Shown: positions 1 through 8,421, counted from the stretch's first letter. The stretch is DNA of 64,000 nucleotides from Arcanobacterium phocae (GCF_018913465.1 NZ_JABAPM010000003.1:62001-126000); one strand, 5' to 3'. The notes: generated from the letters alone by a model not told the origin. Translations and numbers: made by a program.

Positions 1-256
1 ATTCGCCGTTATCCACTATCTCAATCGGAGCTTTTAAAACGCCGCCACTTAACTTAAACTTCGCACCAGCAACGGTGTCTCCAGAACCAGTAACAATTTT
101 CCATGTCACTTGCGACTTGTCCATATGAGCATGTTGTGAACTCACACCTGTCGCTTTGTTCTGGTCACCCCAGGCAACTTGCCCAACTGCTCCCGATACA
201 GCTATGGCGCTTACTAGCATAGTTGCTATTAAACGATCACTTTTATATATCTTCAT
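1..256 (-). CDS. Secreted surface protein, N-terminal part only
   Basis: The reading frame runs off the left edge of the window; 85 codons are visible. It begins MKIYKSDRLIATML and has a basic start, a hydrophobic stretch and a small-residue region like a signal peptide, then a segment with the pattern VTWKIVTGSGDTVAGAKFKL. That pattern resembles the first strand of SpaA/prealbumin-like domains of Gram-positive surface proteins. An AGG lies just upstream of the ATG and a GAGGAG further up. The gene points out of the window and its 5' neighbour is a gene-free stretch. Whether it carries a cell-wall sorting signal cannot be seen. Secretion is well supported; the SpaA-like reading rests on a short segment. 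Confidence 0.6.
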   Translation of the reverse strand, partial: MKIYKSDRLIATMLVSAIAVSGAVGQVAWGDQNKATGVSSQHAHMDKSQVTWKIVTGSGDTVAGAKFKLSGGVLKAPIEIVDNGE

Positions 257-916
257 ATCCTATATACACTCCTCTGGTGAGCAAATGTTCTAAAGCGTAT
301 CATACTGAGGTTTTACCGAATTTCCAAAGCAAGAGAGATATGTCTCGTAAGACTCAAATCGGTCTTTAAACTCGTACCATGTAAATTCTTTGTAAACATA
401 ACAAACTCCCCTCTCAGAAGTTGTATTTTTACCCATAACGCTTCAGTGTAAATTTCAAGTACTTCACATTAAACACGAATCGTGAGACGATGTTATTTAT
501 TCGCACTAATACCGTTATTCGACACCAACTTCAATTAGCATTAAAGCACTCGAGATATACAACTCTTGAATATTACACTCAATATACATATTCACAACTA
601 TAATAAATATAGGACATGCAAAGGTTACACATTCTACAATGAATGAGGATTGTGATCAGCAGGAAGTAAACGGGCAAACATGCTCAACTTACTAGTACTG
701 GCACATCTCAAAGCGCAACGTCATAGTTTATCCGCCTGTTGAAAATAGAGTTAAGCGAAGCTGGACTTGCTTCACTCAGCAAAACCTATGCCATCCAGCA
801 TACTAATAGCCAACACTTCACCCCTTTCGACAGCTCATTCATTAAGAAATGTAACGTTGAATATGCTGAGTGGGATTCAGTGAGTTCACTCATAGAATGC
901 GGCATTACTCTCGGAC
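257..916. other. Gene-free AT-rich stretch
   Basis: This stretch lies between the divergent start of the surface protein and the left end of the IS remnant. I see no convincing gene. The only open frame of size (739-966) has no ribosome binding site, no recognisable motif and runs into the IS end. The promoter of the surface protein should lie here, but I cannot place it with confidence. Confidence 0.5.
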
Positions 917-970
917 TAAAACGGTCCAGGATCTCTTCCGTTTGGGTAGATGGGATATTTGGGTAGGTAG

Positions 971-1218
971 AAGAAATTTGATCAGGAAGCTAAGGATCGG
1001 GTTGTCCGGTTGGTTGGGAACCGGATTCTCGCTGAGAGCCTGTCGATTGAGCAGGCTTGTCGAAGTGTGGCACCTAGACTTGATGTTTCTTGGCACACCG
1101 ACCGCCAATGTTCCAACAAGCCCGTAGGACCGGCCGGATTGTGCACGCGGAAGAAGACATGATTGCTGAGAACGCAAGACTGCGGCGAGAGCTTCGTGAC
1201 ACGAATGAGCTCAGATAA
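971..1218 (+). pseudogene. IS3-family orfA (helix-turn-helix subunit), broken
   Basis: The translation starts KKFDQEAKDRVVRLVGNRIL and continues through SIEQACRSVAPRLDVSWHT, the usual helix-turn-helix part of IS3 OrfA. Around 1105 the frame shifts, after which FQQARRTGRIVHAEEDMIAE and the leucine-zipper-like ENARLRRELRDTNEL follow in another frame. An early TAA ends the frame near 1218. A TAG directly precedes the conserved start. It cannot make a working protein. Confidence 0.75.
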
Positions 1219-1219
1219 A

Positions 1220-2153
1220 CTGCTTCGGATTTTTCGTGCCCTACCTAGACCCGAAACGTCGGAAGTGATCGCCTTTATTGATGAGTATCACGACCGTTTC
1301 GCATGTCGTGTTTCATCTGTGCAACGTTGAATAATGAGCGTGAGGGAGGCTTCCTGTCCTTGCGTGGCTACCGGGATGGGAAAAGACACGGGCTAAGTTC
1401 TCGCCAGATCAGGGACAGTGAGCTGGTCGAGATCGTTCGCTGGGTTCACGCCGAGAACTGGGTGTATGGGGTGCGTAGGATGTGGCAAGCGCTTAGCCAC
1501 CACGGGGCGATATTGGGCGTGGAGCATACTAGAAGGATCATGGGTTTGGCTGGCGTGAAGGGTAGACGTAAAGGCAAGATCTCACTCACGACGCACAAGA
1601 GTAGGAATGTTGATACTCGCCCGGATCTTGTCCAGCATGACTTCAGGTCTCAGGCTCCGGATCGCTTATGGGGTGCTGACATACCTATGTGCGAACCGTG
1701 AGAAGTTTTGTGTATGCGATTATTTGTTACCGACGTGTTCTCCCGTAAGATAGAGGGCTGGGCGCTATCAGATTCCATGCCAACCGACGCTCTTTTGCTG
1801 CAGGCGCTCAAGCATGCAATCTGGAACGCAAGGTCGACGCCCGGAAAGATTCATCATTCTGATCACGGGTCTCAATACGTATCTGTGGCCTACAATCAAC
1901 ATTTGGTTAATGCTGGGATAGTGGAATCAACCGGCAGTGTGAGCCGATAGTTACGATAACGCGTTGACCGAGAATGTCAACGGCTCTTAGAAGAACAAGA
2001 TCATCCACGAGCGTCGGTGACCTGATGCTCTCGAAGTCGAGATCGCTACATTCGAGGGGGTCACCTGGTGGAACACGACCCGCTTGTACTAGGCACTGGG
2101 CTACCGCACACCAAAGGAAGTCGAAACCGAATATTGGTAGCCACACCAGCCGT
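1220..2153 (+). pseudogene. IS3-family orfB (DDE transposase), broken
   Basis: Pieces of the integrase-type transposase appear in several frames: ICATLNNEREGGFLSLRGYR and RQIRDSELVEIVRWVHAENW in the N-terminal half, then RLWGADI (first catalytic Asp), VTDVFSRKIEGWALSDSM, HHSDHGSQYVS (second Asp) and, after another frame change, SYDNALTENVNG (the Glu region) and VTWWNTTRLY near the C-terminus. Frame breaks near 1318, 1695 and 1935 and in-frame stops after 1985 make it non-functional. The family reading is secure. Confidence 0.85.
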
Positions 2154-2344
2154 CAGCAACAATAAGAAACGGGGTAAATGCCTAGGAAAGCAAACCCGGA
2201 CCATTTCAGTTCACACACCAAACACGAACACCCTCAGCAGGCCACAAGCGTGCGAGTAAAACGCGCTAACACTGTATTATTATTTGACAGCTCTTCAAGA
2301 CTATGTGTACTAAGGCACACTCAGAAATCCGCCTGAGACATAAC

Positions 2345-3313
2345 TCATATAGAAATTAGCTGTTCACCCTGGAGCTGACTAATTTTTTCTTTGGCTTTTC
2401 TTATGTAGCCATTAGATAGCTCTATAAGCGCATTTAGAGTCATGAAAACATCGTAATTTTGTTGAGTGCGCGTACCGTTATAGCCAAAATAAACATCTTT
2501 ATTTCGATTGATTCTAGAAATAAATTTTTCAACATCGGCCACAGTATATTCAAGAACTTTTGGAGAATCTACGAATTCAAGATGGCATAAAAGCATAGCC
2601 GCATAGTTATTCACCACTAACTTCTGTAAAGCTGAGGAAAGAGAGCTTGCTCGCTTACCACTTTTGCGGGGATTACGTCCGCACATCACTAGAGCACCAT
2701 TAGTAACTTCTCTGTCATCTTGAGGTGTTTCTTTATTCCAAGAGGGGGCTTTTCTATTGATATCTACTAACAAACAGTTTCCATGTGATACTGCATTTCG
2801 AAGTTTTCGAACAATAAATAGCATATGTTCTTTAGGCGCAGGTGAAGATCCGGTAAGCGAATAATATTGTCTATACAACTCAATGTGCGAACTAAATGGC
2901 GCTAGCTCCCATAAATGATAGAAATGAAATTCAGAAGCACGATGAGCAACCAAACTATCAGTATAGGGATTACTGTGCTCTCCCAGGACATCACGTTGCA
3001 CCCGACGAAAACAAGTATCAGGTATGTCTACGTTGTCATCACCCATAAATAAAGAATTTGTACGAACCTTTACTGCATGCTCTATCGCCCCACATAAGGA
3101 TAAGGCCAGCCTACTCAAAGCGAAGTCTATATTCGATAGCTCAACCAGATATGCAAAATCAAGATTCTGATATAAATACCCACCCGATTCATCAGGAATT
3201 TTTGGATAGTTGTGACGATATGACTTTATTTTGAAATAGTAAGAACTACGCGAAAGAAATGTCCTTGCGTCTTTTTCGCTAAAAACATTAAAAGTAATTC
3301 CATGTTTCCGCAA
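2345..3313 (-). CDS. Abi_2 (AbiD/AbiF-like) HEPN-domain abortive infection protein
   Basis: From the in-frame TTG at 3313 the protein has 322 residues. It shows the Abi_2 layout: an N-terminal region with SRSSYYFKIKSYRHNY, a middle helix with GAIEHAVKVR, and the HEPN ribonuclease signature RNAVSH (residues 172-177, RX4H). Proteins of this family are toxins that stop growth on phage infection, and the HEPN motif points to RNA cleavage. The conserved start of the family (LTVDEQIESLRKHG) is encoded upstream of the TTG, in frame, but the only ATG with a good GGAG site (3353) is out of frame by one base because of a run of five G (3347-3351). With four G the protein would start MGIRLTVDEQIESL. The gene may therefore be weakly translated, misread or disabled. 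Three hairpins and a U-tract lie immediately upstream. Nearby IS remnants suggest acquisition by transfer. Confidence 0.85.
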   Translation of the reverse strand: MRKHGITFNVFSEKDARTFLSRSSYYFKIKSYRHNYPKIPDESGGYLYQNLDFAYLVELSNIDFALSRLALSLCGAIEHAVKVRTNSLFMGDDNVDIPDTCFRRVQRDVLGEHSNPYTDSLVAHRASEFHFYHLWELAPFSSHIELYRQYYSLTGSSPAPKEHMLFIVRKLRNAVSHGNCLLVDINRKAPSWNKETPQDDREVTNGALVMCGRNPRKSGKRASSLSSALQKLVVNNYAAMLLCHLEFVDSPKVLEYTVADVEKFISRINRNKDVYFGYNGTRTQQNYDVFMTLNALIELSNGYIRKAKEKISQLQGEQLISI

Positions 3314-3363
3314 TGACTCGATTTGTTCATCAACGGTTAGTCTTATCCCCCATAAACTACTCC

Positions 3364-3435
3364 AAAATAAGAAAGGGCCGGTTGCCCGACCCTTTCCGAT
3401 GCGATTCAGCGCACTGAATCATATCTACGTGATAT
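3364..3435 (-). ncRNA. Candidate structured RNA upstream of the abi gene
   Basis: Reading on the minus strand, three hairpins follow one another: ATATC/GATAT (3421-3435), GATTCAG/CTGAATC with loop TGCG (3403-3420), and a 10-bp stem AAAGGGTCGG/CCGGCCCTTT with a GCAA tetraloop (3372-3395). They are followed by CTTATTTT, a terminator-like tail. A sigma-70-like promoter (3440-3467) sits at the right distance to start the RNA near 3433. The abi ribosome binding site follows within about 10 bases of the tail. A compact RNA of about 70 nt before an Abi_2 toxin fits what I recall for AbiF systems, in which an adjacent non-coding RNA is the antitoxin. Alternatively it is a plain terminator or leader. 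Confidence 0.55.
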
Positions 3436-3439
3436 GTGT

Positions 3440-3467
3440 ATCCTACTAACAAATACTATAAACGCAA
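3440..3467 (-). promoter_or_regulatory. Promoter of the abi-associated RNA
   Basis: Minus-strand -35 TTGCGT (3462-3467) and -10 TAGGAT (3440-3445), separated by 16 nt, precede the first hairpin by about 5 nt. Both boxes are imperfect, so this is a prediction from spacing and position. Confidence 0.4.
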
Positions 3468-4013
3468 GCTAAAAAATAGCAACTGTCGCATTTTGCACAA
3501 GATAATTTAATTATTACTATCGAAAACGGTCTATAAAGAGCGAAAATATATGCCCGCTACTGTTTAGATTAATTATTATTCAAATAAGTAATTTTTACTC
3601 TCTAGACAGCTGATCCCACGCACAATAAACTCTTCAATCTCACTCCTAAATGTCACGCAACGAATCATCCTCGTTGTAAGTAGTCGCTGAAAACCCCAAA
3701 ACCCGTACAGACTGTTAGCGCCTATACGCGTAGTGGTCATGTGAAACATGGTTAAGGGCATCTGGTGGGGTGGTGTACGGCAAACGTACCCCGCCAAGCC
3801 GGCGGCAAGCCTGAAGGCGTGTTTATTGCAGCGCGTGTTCTCCATACTGTGAAGGCCGTAGCCATTGGCACGATCTGCCACCCCTTAAAGGGTGTAAACA
3901 CTATTGATATGCTTGAGCGTCAAACCCATGGCGGGGTAGCGTTTCACGACCCCATAGGTTCATAGCTGTGGGGAGCGTCTTCATTTCACTGGTCCACGTA
4001 GGGACCACGAACC
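3468..4013. other. Unassigned stretch with many short hairpins
   Basis: The part from about 3745 to 4007 is clearly richer in G+C than the adjoining abi region and holds a series of short inverted repeats: GTACG/CGTAC near 3777, GCCT/GGC near 3810, TGGCA/TGCCA near 3867-3881, CACCC/GGGTG near 3880-3896, GGGGT/ACCCC near 3933-3953, and TGGTCC/GGACCA (3990-4007). Two open frames cross it (3576-3881 minus, 3765-3965 plus), but neither has a start with a ribosome binding site or a family motif. I could not match it to SRP RNA, tmRNA or RNase P. It may be a structured RNA or a decayed element. Confidence 0.3.
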
Positions 4014-4059
4014 CCTAAAACAAAACCCCGGGAACCAACTTTTCGTTGATATCCCGGGG
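4014..4059 (-). terminator. Terminator of tRNA-Ser(CGA)
   Basis: On the minus strand an eight-pair stem CCCCGGGA/TTCCCGGGG with an inner CAAC/GTTG stem is followed by TTTTGTTTT. It lies directly after the tRNA-Ser gene. Confidence 0.85.
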
Positions 4060-4066
4060 ATTTCTA

Positions 4067-4157
4067 TGGCGGTAGCGGAGGGATTTGAACCCTCGGTACG
4101 GGGTTACCGTACACAGCATTTCGAGTGCTGCACCTTCGGCCGCTCGGACACGCTACC
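4067..4157 (-). tRNA. tRNA-Ser (anticodon CGA)
   Basis: The minus strand gives a 7-bp acceptor (GGTAGCG/CGCTACC), a serine-type long variable arm (TGTACGGTAACCCCGTAC), the T-loop GGTTCAAATCC, and anticodon loop CTCGAAA, giving CGA, which reads UCG. The 3' CCA is encoded (4067-4069). A strong terminator follows. Confidence 0.95.
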
Positions 4158-4277
4158 TCGACTGTTAATACTAGCTTGACAAGTAGCTACCGCGCAAAAT
4201 GACTCACAGTTATGTCACACACAGCCCAGATTCGCACCATACACAGACCCAGCACCAAACGAACAACCGCCCCCGAT

Positions 4278-4751
4278 TCAGCGCCATTGCTGGAACCACT
4301 GCTGCAATAGCTCAACGTTTTCTTCTTCGCAGATCCCACCAATAACCTCAACAGTGTGGTTGAGCCGAGCATCGCGTAAGACATCCCGCACTGAACCGGC
4401 TGCCCCGGCTTTTTCATCCCAGGCACCGAACACTACCCGCGATATGCGGGAATTGACGATTGCCCCCGCACACATCGTGCACGGCTCCAGCGTCACCACC
4501 AGAGTACAACCGCTTAAATTCCAGTTTCCCACCTGCTGCGCGGCCGCCCGCAATGCATTAATTTCAGCATGACCACACGGGTCCCCGTCAACTTCCCGGG
4601 TGTTCCAGCCGCACCCGATAAGCGTGCCCAGCTCGTGCCCTTCGCCGTCGTCGGAAAAAACCATTGCCCCAACTGGCACATCCCCAGCATCCCCGGCACG
4701 GCGCGCTAATTCCATAGCGTGACGCATGGCACCCGTCTCAGATTCAAACAT
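4278..4751 (-). CDS. tadA: tRNA adenosine(34) deaminase TadA
   Basis: TadA converts adenosine to inosine at the wobble position of tRNA-Arg(ACG), a tRNA that is itself encoded in this window (35877). The 157-residue protein holds the zinc-dependent cytidine/adenosine deaminase signature: H61-A-E63 (ligand and proton shuttle) and P90-C91-TM-C94 (zinc ligands). The length is typical. I place the start at the ATG at 4751, which follows AGGAG; a GTG at 4778 would add nine residues that do not look like the family. It lies next to tRNA-Ser and divergent from upp. TadA is essential in bacteria that use only tRNA-Arg(ACG) for CGN decoding. The call is firm. Confidence 0.95.
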   Translation of the reverse strand: MFESETGAMRHAMELARRAGDAGDVPVGAMVFSDDGEGHELGTLIGCGWNTREVDGDPCGHAEINALRAAAQQVGNWNLSGCTLVVTLEPCTMCAGAIVNSRISRVVFGAWDEKAGAAGSVRDVLRDARLNHTVEVIGGICEEENVELLQQWFQQWR

Positions 4752-4801
4752 GTCTCCTATTCTATGCACGTTCGGCACGAGAAAACCGGTAGATTAGAGG
4801 T

Positions 4802-5440
4802 ATGGAACTTCAAGTTATCAGCCACCCACTTGTGGCACATAAGCTCACCACGTTGCGTGACAAGCGCACTCCGTCCCCCGTTTTCCGCCAGCTGGTTGAG
4901 GAAATCATCATGTTGCTCTCTTATGAGGCAACCCGTGAAGTCTTGACTGAGCCGAAGGAAATCGACACCCCTGTTGCTCACATGGTGGGTACCACAATGG
5001 CGCACCCGCGCCCGGTTGTCGTGCCGATTCTGCGCGCTGGTTTGGGCATGCTTGAGGGCATGGTTCGCGTGATTCCGGCTGCCGAGGTTGGCTTCTTGGG
5101 CATGAAGCGCGACGAGAAGACCCTCGAGGCGATCACGTATGCGAACCGTCTTCCAGATGATCTGCACGATCGTCAGTGTTTCGTGCTGGATCCGATGCTG
5201 GCTACCGGACACACTCTTATTGCGTCGATTGATTACCTGCTTGAGCGCGGGGCACGCGATGTGACTGCTATTTGTATTTTGGCTGCCCCGGAGGGTTTGA
5301 AGGCTCTTGAAGAGCATATTGGCGATCGCGGAAACGTACGTATTTTGGTGGCCGCGGTTGACGAAAAGCTCAACGAGAAGGGCTTCATTGTTCCTGGTTT
5401 GGGCGATGCGGGCGACCGTTTGTACGGAATCGTAGACTGA
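4802..5440 (+). CDS. upp: Uracil phosphoribosyltransferase
   Basis: Upp joins uracil and PRPP to make UMP in pyrimidine salvage, in the cytosol. The 212-residue protein has the family start ([14 protein letters not shown]), the [10 protein letters not shown] segment that contacts the substrate, the PRPP loop [11 protein letters not shown], and the uracil-binding end [15 protein letters not shown]. Length and order match the family. A hydrolase gene starts one base after its stop codon, so the two are probably cotranscribed. Confidence 0.97.
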   Translation: MELQVISHPLVAHKLTTLRDKRTPSPVFRQLVEEIIMLLSYEATREVLTEPKEIDTPVAHMVGTTMAHPRPVVVPILRAGLGMLEGMVRVIPAAEVGFLGMKRDEKTLEAITYANRLPDDLHDRQCFVLDPMLATGHTLIASIDYLLERGARDVTAICILAAPEGLKALEEHIGDRGNVRILVAAVDEKLNEKGFIVPGLGDAGDRLYGIVD

Positions 5441-5441
5441 C

Positions 5442-6440
5442 ATGTTTTCCGGCCTTATTCCAACGTTTGGTCCGCGGGTTCCGGATTATTTGGGTCCGAA
5501 TTGGGTTGCGCGCACAGCGTTTTTGAACGACGTCGACGCCGGTACTCCGCCGGGACGCCCGGATGTTGCGGTGCTGGTGAGCGAGGCCGATGCCGATGCT
5601 CATGTGGCGGATTCTGGCGTGGCGGCTTTGTGGCTGCCGGGTTTCGTGGATTCGTTCTATCACGTTGAGCAAGCACAAGCGTGGCGTGAGGCCGGAATCG
5701 CCTTGTATGGTCTAGATTTTCGACGCTCGGGCCGAGCGTTGCGGGTGCCAAATCGGCGCGATGATCTGCGCGACATGTTGATTCGCGAGGAAGAGATTTT
5801 TGCGGCGCTGGCTCATCTGCGGGCACATGGTGCTCGGCAGATTGTGCTGATTGGGCATTCTACGGGTGGTTTGCAGGCAGCATTGTTTGCTGATCGCCAT
5901 CCGGGAGAGGTTTCGGCGGTGGTTTTGAATTCGCCGTGGCTTGAGCATAATGGTCCTGCTTGGCAGCGAACTGTGTTGACGTCTGCGGTAGCAAAGTTGG
6001 CGAAGGTTGCGCCGTTAACGCCGATTGCTCGGCTTGAGCCGGCGTACGCTCGCAGTTTGCATGTTGATTACGGCGGGGATTTCTACTTTAAGCCGGCACA
6101 TAAGCCGCTGACGTCTGTCCCGGTTTTTGCTGCGTTCTTTACGGCCGCGCGTCGCGGTCATGCGATGGTTGCAGAGGGGCTAAATATCCAAGAGCCAGTG
6201 TTGGTGGCTCATTCGGATGCTTCCGGCGATCAATTCCATCCGTCTGAGTGGGAGCTGGCTCATACTGACGTGGTGTTGAACGTTCAGGATATGAAGCGTC
6301 TGGCGCCAACACTGGGCAAGAATGTGGACACGCTGGAGGTTATCGGGGGTCGTCACGATTTGTCACTGTCGGAGCTTCCGGCGCGTAGTCGTTATACTCG
6401 TGATTCGATTCGGTGGGCGGTCAGCCAACTTCAGCGTTGA
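5442..6440 (+). CDS. Alpha/beta hydrolase (serine aminopeptidase / monoacylglycerol lipase-like)
   Basis: The 332-residue protein has the alpha/beta hydrolase plan: an early strand and loop ALWLPGFVDSFYH, the second-strand region ALYGLDFRRSGRA, and the nucleophile elbow GHSTGG with Ser140. A late GGRHDLSLSELPARSRY carries the likely catalytic His. The Hydrolase_4 type fold fits esterases and monoacylglycerol lipases. No signal peptide is seen, so it is probably cytosolic. It starts one base after the upp stop and is likely translated from the same message, with no obvious pathway link. The substrate is unknown. Confidence 0.8.
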   Translation: MFSGLIPTFGPRVPDYLGPNWVARTAFLNDVDAGTPPGRPDVAVLVSEADADAHVADSGVAALWLPGFVDSFYHVEQAQAWREAGIALYGLDFRRSGRALRVPNRRDDLRDMLIREEEIFAALAHLRAHGARQIVLIGHSTGGLQAALFADRHPGEVSAVVLNSPWLEHNGPAWQRTVLTSAVAKLAKVAPLTPIARLEPAYARSLHVDYGGDFYFKPAHKPLTSVPVFAAFFTAARRGHAMVAEGLNIQEPVLVAHSDASGDQFHPSEWELAHTDVVLNVQDMKRLAPTLGKNVDTLEVIGGRHDLSLSELPARSRYTRDSIRWAVSQLQR

Positions 6441-6530
6441 TTCGCACCGTGATGCGTAAGCGTTTACTCTTATATACGTATTGTGTGCCGCGCGAGGCGG
6501 CGTAACCTGTTACTCAAAGGAGATAGGCCG

Positions 6531-7388
6531 ATGGGCAAGGCAAGCCGCCGTAATAAAGACAAGAAGCCTAAGAAGGTTCGGATTCAGTTTGTGGATCGCC
6601 CGTTTGAGGGTTTGCCGTTTGAACCACAGCTCGTTGCGATGCGTGAGATTTTGCCGGCAGCAACGTTGCCGGTGCGCACGGTAGCTGAGCATGGTGGCGA
6701 GGATTTGTTGTTGGTGACATTGCTACCGGATATGGCTGCTGCGATGCGTCGCAAGGACGGCATGTTGTTGGTTGCCGCGCAAACAGTCATGAATTCTGGT
6801 GATGTTTCGCTAGATATTGCGGATCGTATTCTTAAGGGTTTGGAGCTCAAGCCGGGCGAAACGTTGCGTCAGGTTGAGCAGCCGGTTCCGGGTCCGCGCT
6901 TGCAGGATATTCTTGATCTGAGCGTTGATTCTGAGATGGTTTTACATGAGGATTATGCGTTCTGGATCGATCCTGCCGAGTTGGAGAATCCGGAGATCAA
7001 GTCGGCTCTTGAGCAGACTCGTGAGCAGATTCTTCCTACTGCTGAGGTTCCTGAAGTTGCGGGTGCTTTCTGGTGCCGGATGCAGCGCGAGTTTGTGCGC
7101 TGGGTTCGGCCGGAAGCAGAGGGGCCAGTGCTCGATGCTCTTGCTCGGTTGCACCAGGCTCGTGAGCTTGGTTTTGCGGGCGGCCGTTTTGTTGGTGCTT
7201 TCCGCGCGCTGGGCTTGTTGATTCCTGTTTTTGAGCTCGACGCCGGTTCGGAAGCTGATGAGTTGACGACGCCGATGTCCGCGTTCGTGGAGCGGTTCGA
7301 GAAGGCATTGGCTGTTTCGGAGCCGTTGACGCCGGAGGAGCGACGCGCACGTGCGGGTATTATTTCTCGCCAGGTAACGTTGCGCTAG
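6531..7388 (+). CDS. DUF5926 family protein
   Basis: An actinobacterial family of unknown function. The 285-residue protein starts MGKASRRNKDKKPKK, a basic tail typical of the family, followed by FVDRPFEGLPFEPQLVAMRE. The ATG at 6531 is chosen because AAAGGAGATAGG lies just before it; an open frame upstream (from 6483) has no such site. The basic tail could bind nucleic acid, but this is a guess. There are no membrane segments. A terminator follows, so the gene forms the end of a unit. Confidence 0.8.
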   Translation: MGKASRRNKDKKPKKVRIQFVDRPFEGLPFEPQLVAMREILPAATLPVRTVAEHGGEDLLLVTLLPDMAAAMRRKDGMLLVAAQTVMNSGDVSLDIADRILKGLELKPGETLRQVEQPVPGPRLQDILDLSVDSEMVLHEDYAFWIDPAELENPEIKSALEQTREQILPTAEVPEVAGAFWCRMQREFVRWVRPEAEGPVLDALARLHQARELGFAGGRFVGAFRALGLLIPVFELDAGSEADELTTPMSAFVERFEKALAVSEPLTPEERRARAGIISRQVTLR

Positions 7389-7402
7389 TCTTTTAAGACT
7401 TC

Positions 7403-7434
7403 AAGGTGGCTCGGGGTGACCGGGCCACCTTTTT
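7403..7434 (+). terminator. Terminator after the DUF5926 gene
   Basis: The stem AAGGTGGC...GCCACCTT with a GC-rich inner part is followed by TTTTTAT, 14 bases after the stop codon. Confidence 0.85.
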
Positions 7435-7507
7435 ATGTGATCTTTTCGAGGGTAATCCCGACGCCAAATCTTGATATTCGCAATAAACTGACTGACTTTT
7501 TAGAGTA

Positions 7508-8287
7508 ATGTTACGTATTGTGAATGCAGAACAACGTGTAGCAGTTATTATTCCGGCCATGAATGAGGAAGATCGGATTGGAGCCACTATTCAGGCGGCT
7601 CGGTCGATTCCTCATGTTGATCTCATTGTTGTTGTTGACGATGGGTCAACTGATAACACACAAAGTGTTGCCCGGGATGCTGGAGCTTCAGTGGCTCGCC
7701 ATACAGTTAATCGTGGTAAGGCCGCTGCGATGGAAACTGGCGCCGCTGTTGTTGCGATGCGTGATGTTCAGGGTCAACCTCCACGTGCATTGTTGTTTTT
7801 GGATGCAGATCTGGCCGAGTCTGCTGTTGAGTGCGCTCCGCTGGTGTCAACTATTTTTGCTGGCGGGATTGATTGTGCTATCGCATATCTTCCGCCACAG
7901 TCTGGTGCAGGTGGGCACGGTATTGTGACGACGACGGGCCGCAAAGGCATCGAGCGTCTTACTGGATGGAGTCCACAGCAACCACTATCTGGGCAACGCT
8001 GTTTAACTCGGGCTGCTTTCGACGCGGTCACTCCATTGGCTTCTGGCTGGGGTGTGGAAGTTGGAATGACAGTCGATCTTCTTGTTGCAGGTTTTACCGT
8101 CCAAGAAGTTCCATGCGATCTACACCATCGCGTATCAACGAATGATTTGGCTGGACAGCTTCATCGCGCAGCTCAGTTGCGGGGTGTTATCAAGGCATTG
8201 GCAGCCCGCACAATGCGTCGTCATAAAGTCACAACTGGTGTTACTTCATCTGTGGCTGGCGAACCATTTAACGCATATAAGAAATAG
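7508..8287 (+). CDS. Family 2 glycosyltransferase
   Basis: The 259-residue protein has the GT-A fold signs: VAVIIPAMNEEDRIGATI at the start, VVVDDGSTDNT (nucleotide-sugar binding) near residue 40, and LFLDADLAES (the metal-binding DxD). It continues with GQRCLTRAAFD and WGVEVGMTVDLL, a pattern found in glucosyl-3-phosphoglycerate synthases and dolichyl-phosphate-type sugar transferases. There are no membrane segments, unlike many polyprenyl-phosphate transferases, so a soluble role is more likely. The GT2 call is firm; the sugar and acceptor are not known. Confidence 0.85.
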   Translation: MLRIVNAEQRVAVIIPAMNEEDRIGATIQAARSIPHVDLIVVVDDGSTDNTQSVARDAGASVARHTVNRGKAAAMETGAAVVAMRDVQGQPPRALLFLDADLAESAVECAPLVSTIFAGGIDCAIAYLPPQSGAGGHGIVTTTGRKGIERLTGWSPQQPLSGQRCLTRAAFDAVTPLASGWGVEVGMTVDLLVAGFTVQEVPCDLHHRVSTNDLAGQLHRAAQLRGVIKALAARTMRRHKVTTGVTSSVAGEPFNAYKK

Positions 8288-8361
8288 AGCATAATACCGC
8301 CTGTCATTTTCCTGTCATGTCACAATGACTATCTGCCACCCATTTCCAAGCTAGCGGGTTT

Positions 8362-8384
8362 ACACTAAAATATTTACATAGTGT
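8362..8384. promoter_or_regulatory. Inverted repeat before the LuxR/TrmB-like regulator
   Basis: ACACTA and TAGTGT are separated by 11 bases of AT-rich sequence and end about 37 bases before the regulator's start codon. The placement suits an operator or autoregulation site. The site is short. Confidence 0.35.
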
Positions 8385-8421
8385 TACATTTGCTCACATG
8401 TCGTTGTTCTTGGAGGGTGCT

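Larger units (their letters stand above)
917..2208 (+). mobile_element. Decayed IS3-family insertion sequence
   Basis: The element is about 1.29 kb, normal for IS3. The left end (917-933) and right end (2192-2208, read in reverse) are imperfect inverted repeats agreeing at about 12 of 17 positions, with a shared GGTCC core. Between them lie remnants of orfA and orfB in IS3 order and spacing, both broken by frameshifts and stops. I see no target duplication of 3-4 bp at the edges, which suggests an old insertion or altered flanks. It lies between a surface-protein gene and an Abi-type defence gene, a typical accessory setting. Confidence 0.8.

Noticed and set aside
739-966. Open frame of 75 codons before the IS remnant
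   Set aside because: No ribosome binding site, no family motif, and it runs into the IS left end.
3576-3881. Minus-strand frame of 101 codons beside the hairpin-rich stretch
   Set aside because: No good start site and the sequence matches no family; the hairpins explain the region as well.
3745-4007. Possible SRP RNA, tmRNA or RNase P RNA
   Set aside because: The SRP GGAAGGnAGCA loop and the conserved tmRNA and RNase P segments are not found on either strand.
4757-5443. Long minus-strand frame opposite upp
   Set aside because: Shadow of the conserved upp gene; no motif of its own.
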